Source of the DNA: Dichetophora obliterata | Lineage: Eukaryota; Arthropoda; Insecta; Diptera; Sciomyzidae | Assembly: GCA_963920525.1 (NCBI GenBank) | Contig: OY986436.1 | Location: forward strand, 29,773,318 to 29,837,317 | Direction: 5' to 3' | DNA length: 64,000 nucleotides | In this document: positions 1 through 10,665 of the stretch, one piece after another | How positions within the stretch are numbered: the first letter of the stretch is position 1 | How the letters are laid out: each line of letters starts with the position of its first letter | Notes under the pieces: generated by a model | Database searches by the model: none | Seen by the model: only the letters and a program-made list of their open reading frames with translations | Told to the model about the DNA's origin: nothing | Made by a program: the position numbers and the translations under genes

Positions 1-210
1 AGGTGTTCGTGCATGCCAAGGTTTTCTTCAGCATTAGCGGACGTCATTTTACGGGCGAACCGGTGCAGTTCTCATACATGCCCGACACCATCTTGGATCA
101 TGCCCGTGATGTGACAATCAAATTACACCATCGTTTGGGACGTTACTTGCAGCTACATTTGTACTTTGCACTACGCTGGATCATGATCAGCGAGATCACG
201 TTCTTTTCAG
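1..210 (+). CDS. Ddr: Ddr exon (extracellular discoidin-like domain), partial at window start
   Basis: Internal coding exon of a discoidin domain receptor tyrosine kinase. It is open from base 3 in the frame V-F-V-H-A-K-V-F-F-S and ends in S-E-I-T-F-F-S. The encoded stretch resembles the extracellular region after the collagen-binding discoidin domain of DDR receptors, where the family has a pattern like R(F/Y)LQ..L.FA..W...SEI.F; here it reads GRYLQLHLYFALRWIMISEITFFS. The exon ends at 210 before a consensus donor (gtgagt) with one base of a split codon, which fits the +2 phase of the exon at 30288. Bases 1-2 may be intronic (an AG) or exonic, so the 5' edge is open. The identification rests on recognising the protein family and on continuity with the later exons, not on an alignment. 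Confidence 0.88.
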
Positions 211-1495
211 GTGAGTAAAAAACAAAGTACTAAAATGGTTATGGCCAAAGTTTCGAGTAGAGTAGGTTTCTTACAGGTGGTCTTTCTTGCTTAATAAACG
301 AATATAATTATGCGTTTCAAAACATAAATTTTAATAAAAGCGTCAGCTATATTAAAGTTATTAAAGTTTAGTGAAAAACTAAGTTTTTAACTCAAATTTT
401 TTGACACTTTCTCGCATTGCAGACCTGGCAATGCGCCAATTATGCCATACTTTTTTTTGTTCTATTGATTTTTTTTTTATTCTTGTGCTTTTTATTATTT
501 GTGTGTCACACTTTTTGCTACTTTTGCAAAAGTTTCTAGAATTATTGCGTCTTTGAAAGCCAAACAAAAGTTAAAGTTTATTATTATTACCACACGATTT
601 CCGTTTCTTGGAATAAGTATGTGTGTCACCGGCATTATGCGGGAATTGGCAGTCTAACCAACCCTCTAACTTAACTGGCACACATAACATTACTTTGGAG
701 AAAAACTCAAGCCTCAACCGTATGGCAGTGGCAGTTGCTCTGACTCTGTGTGCAACACATTCAGCTAGCTAGGTGTAACCAAGAAGCTTTGTCACAGGTG
801 TTAGTTTTAAATTAAATTGTTTACTCGGCTGACAACAATTACAACAACAATAGCTACAACAAGAACAAAGCCTGTGTGTCCTAGACGCCACATAAACGGT
901 AGGGTAAAATGTGATAAATTGACTTTTTAATTTGTCACAATTTACTTAAATTTGTTTATATTATTTTGCTTTTGTTTTTTTTATCATTTTTCTGGCAGCT
1001 TTAAGCTGCTTTAGTGATGACAGCAATTTTGTTGGAAATTGTGCTACATATAGCAGTGGTGTCAAAATTTGGTTGAAAGTCATGAATTTTAAAGAGAACA
1101 TAATGAATATAACATAAAGTATTTATGTTAAAAGATCTAGCATTTCACTCGATTTATATATGAAAATATTATGAAAATTTATACGATTTTTATATGAAAA
1201 TAAATTTTAACGCATCTTGAATCTAAATGCTTATATAACACAAGCTGAAAGCTTTAAAAAATGCTATTTTTAAACAAATTAACGAACAACCTAAAATTTA
1301 AATTCCCTACTTTATTACAAATTATTTCTCACATTTTTCTAAAAAAAAACTTTAAAAAGTCTTAAGCTCGACCTTTAGAAAAAGCTTTCAGCATTTTCAT
1401 TTTAAATTCATGTTTTCAAAAAGTGTTGAGAAAACTTTTTGAATTTTTTGAAAGCTTAATAATTAAAAAAACTATTGAAAGCTATTTTTTAGGCA
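211..1495 (+). other. Start of Ddr intron 1, no recognisable element
   Basis: AT-rich intron sequence following the donor at 211. I see no coding potential, no inverted-repeat termini and no repeats apart from short A and T runs. The intron as a whole runs to 30287. Confidence 0.7.
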
Positions 1496-2860
1496 ATTTT
1501 TCTTTGTCTGCTTGATTTCTCTAAAGCATTCGACACCGTTAATCATGCACTTCTTTGTCACAAGCTAAAATACTTTTATAGATTTAGTGAGAATGCTGTA
1601 AAACTATTGAATAGCTACTTAACTTAGTAGATTTTCGCAGCAGAAATTAGTTTGCAGTGGTGTGCCCCAGGGATCCGTTCTTGGTCCACTTCTATTTTCA
1701 TTGTTTATCAATGACATTTTCAATACCTGCACATACGCGTCATTACATGCTTATGCTGATGACATTCAGCTATACCTATCTGGTAAAACAAACCTTATGG
1801 AAGATTTGGTATATAAACTAAATGAAGATCTGAACAGTATTTACCAGTGGGCTAAACAAAATTATCTTCAGTTAAATGCGCTAAAATCACATGTGTTGCC
1901 CATATCCAAAGAAAAAATTCATCACGGGGATATTCCTGATCTTTCAATTGGTGACAAGAACCTTTAACTAGTCAGTTGTGTTCGAAGTCTTGGCTTTAAA
2001 ATCAATTGTTCTCTCACGTGCACAGATCACATTAACAATGTTGTCCGTAAAATATATTTCATCCTGCGGAACCTTAGATTGTCAGCTGATTATACACCAG
2101 TTGATACAAGACGCAAGCTTGTTGTTCAACTAATACTTCCTGTGATCACAAATTAGATTCACAATCACAACATAAATTACAAGTTGCGTATAATCATGCT
2201 ACGCGTTATGTATATGGGCTGCGTACTCATGAACACTTAGCTCAATTTAAAAATTTGATACTAGGTTGTGACATTATAAGTTACTTAAATGCCAGGAATT
2301 GCATCTTTTTGCACAAACTAATTCAAATCAGAACGCCTAGCTATTTATTTGAAATATTACAATTTTGTCAATCGTTAAGAAACCAAATGCTTGTCATTCC
2401 ATGCATTAATTTTTTGAATTCTACAAGATTATTTTTTATAAACGCCATCAGATTATGGAACGCATTACCGAATTGTATAAAATCTATAGTCAGAATAGCA
2501 AATTTCAAACATGCCATTTTGGAATATTATTCTTCACTGTACATTTACTAGGTAAACAGTTATTTTACTCTTTTACTCAGTTTTCTTATCTTTACCTTAT
2601 TTTCTATTTTTCGTTTCTTTTTCTTTCTCTCTTAACTTAAACAAACAATTATAAATTGATTTAATTGTTTGCTAATTTTTTCCAATATAATTTTTTAATT
2701 TAATTTAAACTATTTGTATAAGATAAATTATATGTATTAATTTAATTTCACTAAATTTAAAATGCATCTTGTTTTTAGACTTTGTACTGTAAAAGAACAT
2801 AGTTCTTATTGTACTTATAAAATAAAAACCCAATGAATATATTTTATTTTATATTTTTAT
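1496..2860 (+). mobile_element. 5'-truncated, decayed non-LTR retrotransposon (reverse transcriptase part)
   Basis: The + strand encodes broken pieces of a LINE reverse transcriptase. L-L-D-F-S-K-A-F-D-T-V-N-H begins near 1507; the palm-domain signature [14 protein letters not shown] follows at about 1660, the catalytic Y-A-D-D at about 1752-1763, and the C-terminal thumb/connection segment (L-H-K-L, then I-R-L-W-N-A-L-P) at about 2300-2470. At least one frameshift and in-frame stops (near 1624 and 1965) make it a pseudogene. The 5' end is missing, since the copy starts within the RT domain. The 3' end seems to be the A/T-rich tail with an AATAAA-like motif near 2820-2860. The protein resembles the elements at 17225-20045 and, more closely, 51926-56216. 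A CR1/Jockey-like clade is likely but not resolved. Confidence 0.85.
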
Positions 2861-2933
2861 ATTTTCTACATTTTCTTAAAAAAAACAACCTTAAAAAACT
2901 TTTAAATAAAACTTTTAAAACGCTTTCAATATC

Positions 2934-3125
2934 CCTGTAGTGGAAAATGGTCTAGTTACGGATTTAACTAGTCAACTAACTAGTTCAAATAAAACTCTTA
3001 AAAAAAAACTAGATGCTAAACTAGTCAAATCTTACTAGCTAAAAAGTTACTAAATAAGTTACTTTCTGTATTCCAGCTAGTTAAAAAATACAAACTGTTT
3101 CACTAGTTAAAAAAAAACTAATTGC
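2934..3125. repeat. ACTAG-rich segment, possible left end of a transposon
   Basis: Dense in (A)CTAG(T) words, for example around 2952-2985, 3018-3045 and 3100-3120. It begins near the motif CCTGTAGTGG at 2934. A similar ACTAG-rich block at about 10210-10665 ends in CACTGCAGG, the approximate inverted counterpart. The two blocks may be halves of one element split by the nest between them, but the terminal match is short. Confidence 0.4.
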
Positions 3126-5044
3126 TTAACCCTCATCGGTCCCTCGAGAAATACATCTAATCGGTCCCATTGTATGCGCGCGCATACACATATATTTTTA
3201 ATTGTAAAGAAGCTAAAAAAAATTAACAACCATTTATGTTTTGTGATTTTTTATGTTTATTACATTGTTTACTATCATATTCATACATTTGAACTACATA
3301 AAGATAGATTTAAAAAGAAATTAATTAGAATATTACATATATTAGAAAAAAAAAAATTGAATTTTTAACTTTTGTCAATTATTTGTATATTTTTCGCATA
3401 AATTGAAATTATGTTCAGCACAAATGAAATTTCTACATTTTTCACAGCGTGTAGCAAAAAGATTTTTGTTATTTTTATATGTGCAGATGTAGCATCGGCC
3501 TCATTTTGATGTACTTGGTAAATGGCGAATCTCCCGAATTCTTTGAATAACACTGGAAGCATCATTACTTTGAGGTTGTTTTTTACGTTTAGTGATCTGT
3601 TTTTCAACGAGATTCAATCCAAGCTCCCCGATAAAAAGGCGACGACGAATATTATGGTTCGTTTCAGAATTTTCCCAATTCGGGAACAATGCAATAAACG
3701 TCACGAATGCATTCAACGCATTCAATCCAAGCTCCCCGATAAAAAGGCGACGACGAATATTATGGTTCGTTTCAGAATTTTCCCAATTCGGGAACAATGC
3801 AATAAACGTCACGAATGCATTCAACGCACTAACATCAAGCATGTTACAAAATACTTCCATTGGCCACCGATTGACTTTTCGTTTGCATGTGTACGTAGCC
3901 ACCATTTGATCCATAGTATCAACTCCACTCTTGGTTTTGATGTAGTCTTCAATGATGTTAGGTTTCTTCTTTTCACTATTCTCATTTATGCTGACAACAT
4001 TGTGGTATGTACTGAGCAATGTCACAAATCAGTACCGGTGAGGAACATATGACAACATAACTGCTTGCAATTTATGTTCATATACAACTTCTGTATGATA
4101 AATTGACTTTTGACGCATGTCAAGTAGAACTGAAGGAATTTCAGTCCCATTTTTTCCTTATTGTTCCCAAAATAGTCATGCGATTCTTATGTGAATCTTC
4201 TGCTAATTCATACGAAGTGAAAAAGTTGTCACACGTTACATTTCTGTCAGAAAGTCCATCCACCAAATCCAAAACAGCACGCTGTCCGAGATTACGCTCA
4301 GGAGTGGCATTAAGATTCCGACCAACATAAATTTGTGTGTTGTATGCATACCAGCTTTTTTATGCCATATTTTGCCGGCTTGGATGGAATATACTGACGA
4401 AACGGACATCGCCCACGATACGGAACTAACTGTTCATCTACGGTAATGTTTTTTCCTGTTGTGTATACAACCTTTAAATTATGATTTCATTTATCGTATA
4501 CATTTCGAATCGGTGCCAATTTGTCACGTACAGAAGTACTTGTAGATGCAGTGTTGGCCATACGTTGTTCGCGGTCATCAAATCGAATGCAACCATGGAT
4601 ACGCTTGAACATTTTCAGAGACATTGTTGCTCTAAAGTATGCGTGCAGAGTGTCCAAATCAATGTTTTCACAATCGTCTTTGTACTTTCGCACACCATAT
4701 AAATTCGTCATGTTCAAAATAATATTCTCAACCGGTTCAAGGAACCGCTTCGCTTTCCAAATTAAAATCCATTTCTAGTTCATCTCGCTGCCTTCTTTCA
4801 CGTAAAAATCTATCCATTTTTTATCAAATACTTCGAAACACAACCAATATTCAAATAAATGCGCAAACAAATTTCACTTATGTGTGTTCCAGAACAAAGT
4901 GAATTTCATAAAACGAAAAAATAAGAGCATGCTATAAATCCACGCACAAAAATAAGCGGCAATTCCAGGTACTGTTTTTGTGTATGCGTGCACATATACA
5001 GGGACCGATTCGTAACTACCCTCCAGGAAATGTGAGCATTCCCT
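3126..5044 (-). pseudogene. Degenerate piggyBac-like transposon with transposase remnant
   Basis: A TTAA at 3126-3129 is followed by CCCTC, the expected start of a piggyBac-type element. Near both ends the motif AATCGGTCCC plus a GCGCGCATAC-like word occurs in inverted orientation (about 3157-3187 and 4982-5015). The - strand encodes transposase pieces: residues like N-L-Y-G-V-R-K-Y at about 4690-4717, D-K-L-A-P-I-R-N-V at about 4505, the D-T-M-D-Q-M motif with K-R-K-V-N-R-W-P of the catalytic core at about 3840-3920, and a cysteine-rich C-terminus near 3400-3500. Frameshifts, stops and an apparent missing N-terminal region show it is dead. A 108-bp segment (from 3612) is tandemly duplicated in frame. 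The right-end TTAA is not evident. Confidence 0.8.
3612..3827 (-). repeat. 108-bp exact tandem duplication inside the piggyBac transposase remnant
   Basis: The word starting attcaatccaagctccccg at 3612 recurs at 3720, a period of 108 bp (36 codons), so the duplicate is in frame. The two copies are identical as far as I can read, which implies a recent event in an otherwise decayed element. Confidence 0.9.
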
Positions 5045-5093
5045 TTGTTGCACACTCCATTGCTTTTTTTACATAGCATGTCATTCACTATCT

Positions 5094-5868
5094 AGTTTAA
5101 AAAGTTACAGTAGAATAAATCAACGAGTCGAATTTATACCTCATTTAATGAGCCATTCAAATGCATTTTTGGATTTTAAAAAAAAACTTTTTTGAAAAAA
5201 TAATTTATTTCAATTTTTGAAACTTGAATTCCACAAAGTAGGACCTTTTTGATTTTTGTTTTTGAAATAAGCTTATAGTGTATAGATAATCCGTGCCAAG
5301 TTTCATAATGGGCATGGAAGTCGTTTAGGATCTAGACCAGTTACAGATTTAAAATCACACAGTACGCTTTATTTGATTTTAGGATAACATTTGCATTTTC
5401 TCAGAAACTATAAGAGCTAGGGTCATGAAACTATGTTTAACTATTAATAAGTAACAACACAAAAAATGAGAATTCTAGGCCAACTACATCGCCTACACCC
5501 CATACAAAACATATTTTTTTAATAAAAAGAAAATTCATAAAATTGCTTATTTCTGTTTTCAAGGAGTAAATTTAGTTAATGTTATTCTAAGTCAAAAAAG
5601 CGCACTGTGCACCTTTAAAACTGTAACTGGTCTAGCTCCGAAGCAACTTCCATGCCCATTATGAAACTTGACACGGAATATCTATACACTATAAGCTAAT
5701 TTTAGAAAAAAAAAATAAAAAAATTAAAAAGGTCCAACTTTGTGAAATTCAAGTTTCAAAAATTTAAATAAATTTTTTTTTTTCAAAATTCAAAAATGCA
5801 TTTTAAAACCTTATTAAATGAGGTATAAATTCGTATCCTTGATTTATTTTATTGTAACTTTTTAAACT
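5094..5868. mobile_element. Long terminal inverted repeat element (foldback type)
   Basis: The left arm at about 5094-5369 starts AGTTTAAAAAGTTACAGTAG and is matched in reverse complement by the right arm at about 5599-5868, which ends ctttttaaact. The arms keep long shared blocks, for example CATAATGGGCATGGAAG and TTTATACCTCATTTAATGAG, with small indels. The central roughly 230 bp is AT-rich and non-coding. No transposase and no clear target duplication are visible. The arms have diverged by perhaps a tenth, judged by eye, so this is not recent. Confidence 0.8.
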
Positions 5869-6209
5869 GGGTTACCTGCACCCAAAAAAAAGCTTCGTAC
5901 TATGTACATAACAATTGTTATATTCTACAAAGCAGTTTGTTCTTTTCAGCCTACGAACGGCTTTGTGAATAATACAAATGACCGTTTGTACATTGTACAA
6001 AGAAAAATTTATATATTTCACAAACGCATTCGTTTCATCTAAAAAAGATGCAAACAAATATAAGAACGCTTTTGTATATTATCAAACAATGTTCGTTCAG
6101 TTCACATATTTATACATTATAGATTTTTACAAACTAGCGTTTGTACCTGGTGTTGCAGTCTGTCAACTAAAAGCTCTATCGCAAAGTTTGACATTTGTTG
6201 GCTTATACG

Positions 6210-7562
6210 CAGGGTTGCCAACACATACCTTTTCGCCCGGAGACTTCGGGCCTGAGGGCCGATCTCCGGGCTCCGGGCCTGGCACATTTTCTCCGGCTTT
6301 CGCTCTAATCTATATTTAAATCAATTTTTTTTGCAAAACAATTTGTTTAACTTATTTATTAGTGTTGTTTTACCCTTTTTTAGTGAATGTTTGAACCATT
6401 TGTCTTAATGAACGCTAACTAAACTTTGACGTTCTTTCTATTTCTTGAACTTCGTTTTTGAAGGAACGTCGTAACCAGTCGTTGCTTTTCTTTTGGTAAC
6501 TTGACGAACTCGTTTCTGTTTCTGTTTTTCTTTTTCTTTTGAGTTCTGCGGCCAAGGCTCATTTCATGATTCAATTATATACAAGGTTAAGTAACCATGA
6601 AATTGTTCTCATACAACAACAAAATTATGATTGCAAAATGTCAAAGTAAAACAAAAAAAAAAAACAAGTAAACAATCAAATTAAATTTTCTGACAGAAGT
6701 CAAACTATTGGATTTTAATATTAAATTTGTGTTTCAAATAATTTTTAAACAATTTTCTTGGAGTTTGAGTTTTTGTTACTACCTCAAAATGCCGAAAAAG
6801 TGCGCGATTCGCCAAAACTATTGGAAAAAGGAAAACGTTTCCCTTTTTAAAGTGCCCAGTGAAATTTTTTAACGAAAACGCTGGATGGATGGAATTTGGA
6901 TCGGCGAATGTCAAAGTAAAAGATAACACCACCAAACAGCTGTTATTGACATTCGCCGAGAGATATGTGCTCTCAGCTTACTCAATCTTATATATAATTG
7001 AATCATGGGCTCATTTATAAGGTTGTGGCACTTGAGAGCGAACTCGGTCAAACTGTCAGAATGGATGAAAAGAAATGAAGAAAATGAATGGTTAGAACAA
7101 AGAAAAGCGCAATGACAGTTCAAGCAAAGGCGGGAAAAAGAGTGCATTTTTCTCAAGTGTCACAACCTTATAAATGAACCTTGTCTGCGGCTGAATTTTT
7201 AATTAATGTTTGCAGTTCAATTTATGTCAGTTCGGTCAATAATTTGTGTTTTGTGTATTAACTGATACAAAACTATTTTAGAGTACAGCATAATAAAATC
7301 TAGTCGCAAGAGGAAACATAACTTAACATCTTTTAGCAACGATTGGCTTTCGATACCAAGCTACAAAGATTGGTTGCTGAAAGAAAACGAGTTCACGGGA
7401 AAACGCTAGTTGTGTTGTGTCACATTTTTTGTCAAACATGATTGCTAAACATGACTATGTATGAAAGAAAAAAATTATTTTTTTAATTAAAAGCAAACAG
7501 ACCATAAAAAATTATTAAATAAAAAACTCCGGGCCTGGGACTTTCAAAAGTTGGCAACCCTG
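6210..7562. mobile_element. Non-autonomous hAT element inserted in the 5' end of the mariner
   Basis: Terminal inverted repeats CAGGGTTGCCAAC (6210) and GTTGGCAACCCTG (ending 7562) are flanked by a perfect 8-bp duplication CTTATACG (6202-6209 and 7563-7570), the hAT hallmark. Subterminal GC-rich motifs with CTCCGGGCCTGG are shared by both ends (about 6272 and 7529). No transposase ORF is seen in its 1,353 bp, so it must have been mobilised in trans. Confidence 0.92.
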
Positions 7563-7645
7563 CTTATACGTACTCAGAACGTTTTGACATACGAGCGCTA
7601 TTTGTGTTGTTTATAGTAACTTAAAAGGTTCATCTCGGTCCAAAA

Positions 7646-8698
7646 ATGGAATTAAATCGTGAACATTTTCGTGCGATTATTTATTACAACTTTCGACGTG
7701 GATTAACACAGCAACAGTGCATGGATGAACTTAATTCAATTTTTGGCGATGAAGCTCCATCAAGGACCAATGTTTATCGATGGTATGGTGAATTCAATCG
7801 TGGTCGTAGTTCACTCCAAGACGAATTTCGTGAAGGTCGTCCGAAATCAGCTGTTGTTCCGAAAACCATTGATGCTGTGCGCGAACTGATACTGCAAGAT
7901 CGTCATGTTACCTATCGTGAGATTGAGGCAACCTTAGGCATAAGTGGGACCAGCATACATTCAATATTGCATAAACATTTGATTGTCAAAAAAATTTGTT
8001 CGCGTTGGATCCCACACAATTTGTCAATCGCTCAAAAAAAGGCTCGTGTCGATTGGTCGAAGGAAATGCTCAAAAAATACGATCGCGGTGCTTCGAAACA
8101 CGTCTATGACATCGTGACAGGTGATGAATCGTGGATTTACGCGTATGAGCCCGAAAGTAAACAGCAGTCGACTGTATGGGTGTTTCAAGATGATCCAAAT
8201 CCAACAAAAGTTGTTCGCGCACGAAGCACTTCCAAGCAAATGGTCGCCTGTTTTTTCGGAAAATATGGACATGTCGCAACCGTACCACTAGAACAACGCA
8301 GAACAGTCAACTCTGAGTGGTACACAACCATTTGTTTGCCAGTTGTCTTCCAAGAAATTAGGAAAACCAACCGCCGAAGACGGATCACTCTTCACCACGA
8401 CAATGCGAGCTCTCACACATCGGCTCAAACAACTGCATTTTTGAGCACCCAAAACATCGATTTGATGGTTCATCCGCCGTATGGTCCTGACTTGGCACCG
8501 AATGACTTCTTTTTATTCCCAACCGTGAAGAATAAACTGCGTGGACAACGATTTTCGACGCCCGAAGAAGCGGTTGCGGCATTCAGAATGCATGTTTTGG
8601 AGATACCTCAATCAGAGTGGCAAAAGTGCTTCGACAATTGGTTCAAACGCATGCAAAAGTGTAAAGATCTTCATGGAGAATATTTTGAAAAACAGTAA
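7646..8698 (+). CDS. Intact mariner transposase (350 residues)
   Basis: A complete mariner-family transposase, the enzyme that cuts and reinserts mariner DNA at TA sites. Residues about 1-110 form the paired-like helix-turn-helix DNA-binding region, including RRGLTQQQC and TYREIEATLGISGTSIHSIL. The linker signature W-I-P-H-N-L lies at residues 121-126 (family form WVPHEL). The DD34D catalytic triad is complete: D160 in GDESWIY, D252 in HHDNASSH and D287 in PDLAPNDFFLFP, with exactly 34 residues between the last two. Length and lack of any stop or frameshift match active family members. The start at 7646 is the natural one, beginning MELNREHFR. A hAT insertion 80 bp upstream separates the ORF from the element's 5' end, so expression in the native context is doubtful even though the protein looks functional. 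Confidence 0.95.
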   Translation: MELNREHFRAIIYYNFRRGLTQQQCMDELNSIFGDEAPSRTNVYRWYGEFNRGRSSLQDEFREGRPKSAVVPKTIDAVRELILQDRHVTYREIEATLGISGTSIHSILHKHLIVKKICSRWIPHNLSIAQKKARVDWSKEMLKKYDRGASKHVYDIVTGDESWIYAYEPESKQQSTVWVFQDDPNPTKVVRARSTSKQMVACFFGKYGHVATVPLEQRRTVNSEWYTTICLPVVFQEIRKTNRRRRITLHHDNASSHTSAQTTAFLSTQNIDLMVHPPYGPDLAPNDFFLFPTVKNKLRGQRFSTPEEAVAAFRMHVLEIPQSEWQKCFDNWFKRMQKCKDLHGEYFEKQ

Positions 8699-9111
8699 AG
8701 TGATTTTCGATGATTAATATTTGTTTTTGTTCTCTAATCCCGAAATATAAAAGGCACCCGTAGAATGTACAAAGTTACGATTCAATTTTTTTTCATGCGG
8801 CCAACACTACAAACGTTTGTACTATGTACAAAACATTTGTACATTCTACGAATTGCATCTGTTTGTATTTCTACAAAGATTTTATTCGTTATTTTATCCT
8901 AAATATTTTTTGGGTGTGGTTTAAAAAGTTTTTAAGCTGGTATTCCTAACTGGTATACTGGAATAACTGGTATACCTGCCGGTTCGTCAGATTTCTATAG
9001 ACCTCTAGTTCGTTAACCAGACTTTATACTGTAAAAATGTCTTGTATCTGTTTACAGCATTTTTTACTTGTCCACTTCACGTGGAATGCCCCATACGTGA
9101 AAAAACAATGG

Positions 9112-9240
9112 CCTTAGTTATAAAAATTTTAAAGTCGACTCTAAATTAAGTGTGAGCTTTTCTGACATTATTTCTTTAGAATTTGTTATCAAAAAGCTTA
9201 TACTAAATTTAGAGTCGACTTTAAAATGTTTATTACTAAG
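9112..9240. mobile_element. Short MITE-like inverted repeat
   Basis: CCTTAGTTATAAA at the left and TTTATTACTAAGG at the right are followed inward by AAAGTCGACTCTAAATT and its complement. Total length is about 130 bp, arms about 35 bp each. No target duplication could be fixed. Confidence 0.55.
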
Positions 9241-9481
9241 GCACAATGTTTTAAAGACTTTTAAAAACTTTATTCTGTTACGATAGGTATTTATTACAAG
9301 TTATACATAGTTACTACAAAAATTTATATAGATTTTTTTTCATATATTTATAAGGTCAATTGTTGGAGTCGACTCCACAGATAACCAGAAGAAGTTATTC
9401 CGAAGATTGCTTCAAAGCTTAAGAAAAAGAGATTTTTAAAATTTCAAACAGAAGCTATTTTCAATTTATTTTTAATAAGAT

Positions 9482-10151
9482 ACCCATTGAACCATAAGCG
9501 AAGGTTTTGTGTAAGATGAGGGTTTTGCGAACGTTTTTGGACAACATTTTTTAATTTTTTTATTTTGTTTTTTATTTTGTTGCTTCAAAGTGCTTTCTAT
9601 ATAAGATTAAATTTGTGAAACTTTTCACATACTTAAAAACTGTACTTCTTTTGCAAAATTCATAAAAAACTTATTTAAAGTCGAAAAAGGATCAATTTGG
9701 AATCTTAAAATTCCTCTTAAATGAACCAATTTTGTTCATTTCTATGAATTTTTATGGTTCATTTTTTAACTCATTTCCGAAGAAAAAAGGTTCGCTTCTG
9801 AGAAGCACTTTCGTACTGCGATTGATTCAAAAAGGGTTCATTTCCGAGTGTCGAAAAATAACTCTTCTATTTTTTATTTTTCAACTCATTTTCGAATAAA
9901 ATATGGTTTGTTCTGAGAGGCATTTTCGTCCTGCGATAGATTCTAAAAGGGTTCATTTCTGAGTACCGAAAAATAACTTTTCTATGGTTCTTTTTTTAAC
10001 TCATTTCTGAACAAAAAAAGCACAATTTATGGTTCTTTTTTAACTCATTTCCGAACAAAATAAGGTTCATTTTTTAGAGGCATTTTAGTCTGACGAATGA
10101 TACAAAAAGAGTAAATAAATGAATTGTAAAATTGTAGTTTTGGTTCACTGG
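9482..10151. mobile_element. TIR element with internal tandem repeats
   Basis: The termini ACCCATTGAACCA and TGGTTCACTGGGT are inverted, and both are flanked by TA-containing sequence. The interior contains three to four imperfect copies of a unit of roughly 110 bp, with the words AACTCATTTCCGAA, GGTTCATTT and CGAAAAATAAC (about 9765, 9887, 9990 and 10045). No coding sequence. Confidence 0.5.
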
Positions 10152-10209
10152 GTAAATATGCAGCTTTTAAAAAAAAAACAATCTGCTTAAAATTACAAGT
10201 GTGAATAAA

Positions 10210-10665
10210 GTTTAAGTAATACTAGTATAAGACCAGCTTACATAGTACTAGCATAAAACTGGTCTCAAAAATACTAGTACAAAACTAATACATGCATACA
10301 GCTAGTATAAATACAACTAGAATTGAACTGGTTAAAATAATACTATGTAATATGAATTTAGTCGATATTAAGCTAGTATTAAACTAGTTAAAAATGAACT
10401 AGCTCACAGTTGGTTTAAATCAAACCAATAAAAATCCTTGTTTCGCTTATACTAACATTTACTAGTTTAAAGGATACTACTGGCACAACTAGTTCAAAAT
10501 ATCCTAAACAGAATACTACCTCAAATCAATTGTCTTTTCCTATCACATCAACACAGGAAAATAAGCAGTTTGCGCAATGTAAAAAGCATTTGGGCTGAAC
10601 TAGTACTGGTTTTTTTTTAACCTAGTTAATTTACTAATATTTTAACTAGTTGCTACACTGCAGGA
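10210..10665. repeat. ACTAG-rich segment, possible right end of a transposon
   Basis: Many ACTAGT and ACTGGT words. It ends with CACTGCAGG near 10657-10665, roughly complementary to CCTGTAGTGG at 2934. See the segment at 2934-3125. Confidence 0.4.

Larger units (their letters stand above)
6146..8807 (+). mobile_element. mariner transposon carrying a nested hAT element
   Basis: TA dinucleotides at 6144-6145 and 8808-8809 flank the element. The termini are diverged inverted repeats: GGTGTTGCAG near 6149 and GCGGCCAACAC at 8797-8807. Subtracting the hAT insertion and its duplication (1,361 bp) leaves about 1.3 kb, the standard mariner length. The internal 350-residue transposase is intact. The left terminus is less well conserved than the right. 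Confidence 0.8.
5879..8916. mobile_element. Outer TIR element split by a mariner
   Basis: The left end CACCCAAAAAAAAGC (5879) and the right end TTTTTTGGGTG (8916) are inverted. Just inside both lie related motifs: TGTACATTGTACAAAG-like and TTCTACAAAG words at about 5925, 5990, 8840 and 8870. Removing the mariner insertion leaves an element of roughly 370 bp, a plausible MITE. I could not define a target duplication. Confidence 0.5.

Noticed and set aside
8024..8582. Several - strand open frames across the mariner transposase
   Set aside because: They are antisense shadows of the intact transposase.
2934..10665. One 7.7-kb element bounded by CCTGTAGTGG and CACTGCAGG
   Set aside because: The terminal match is short and no target duplication fits, so I list only the two ACTAG-rich blocks.
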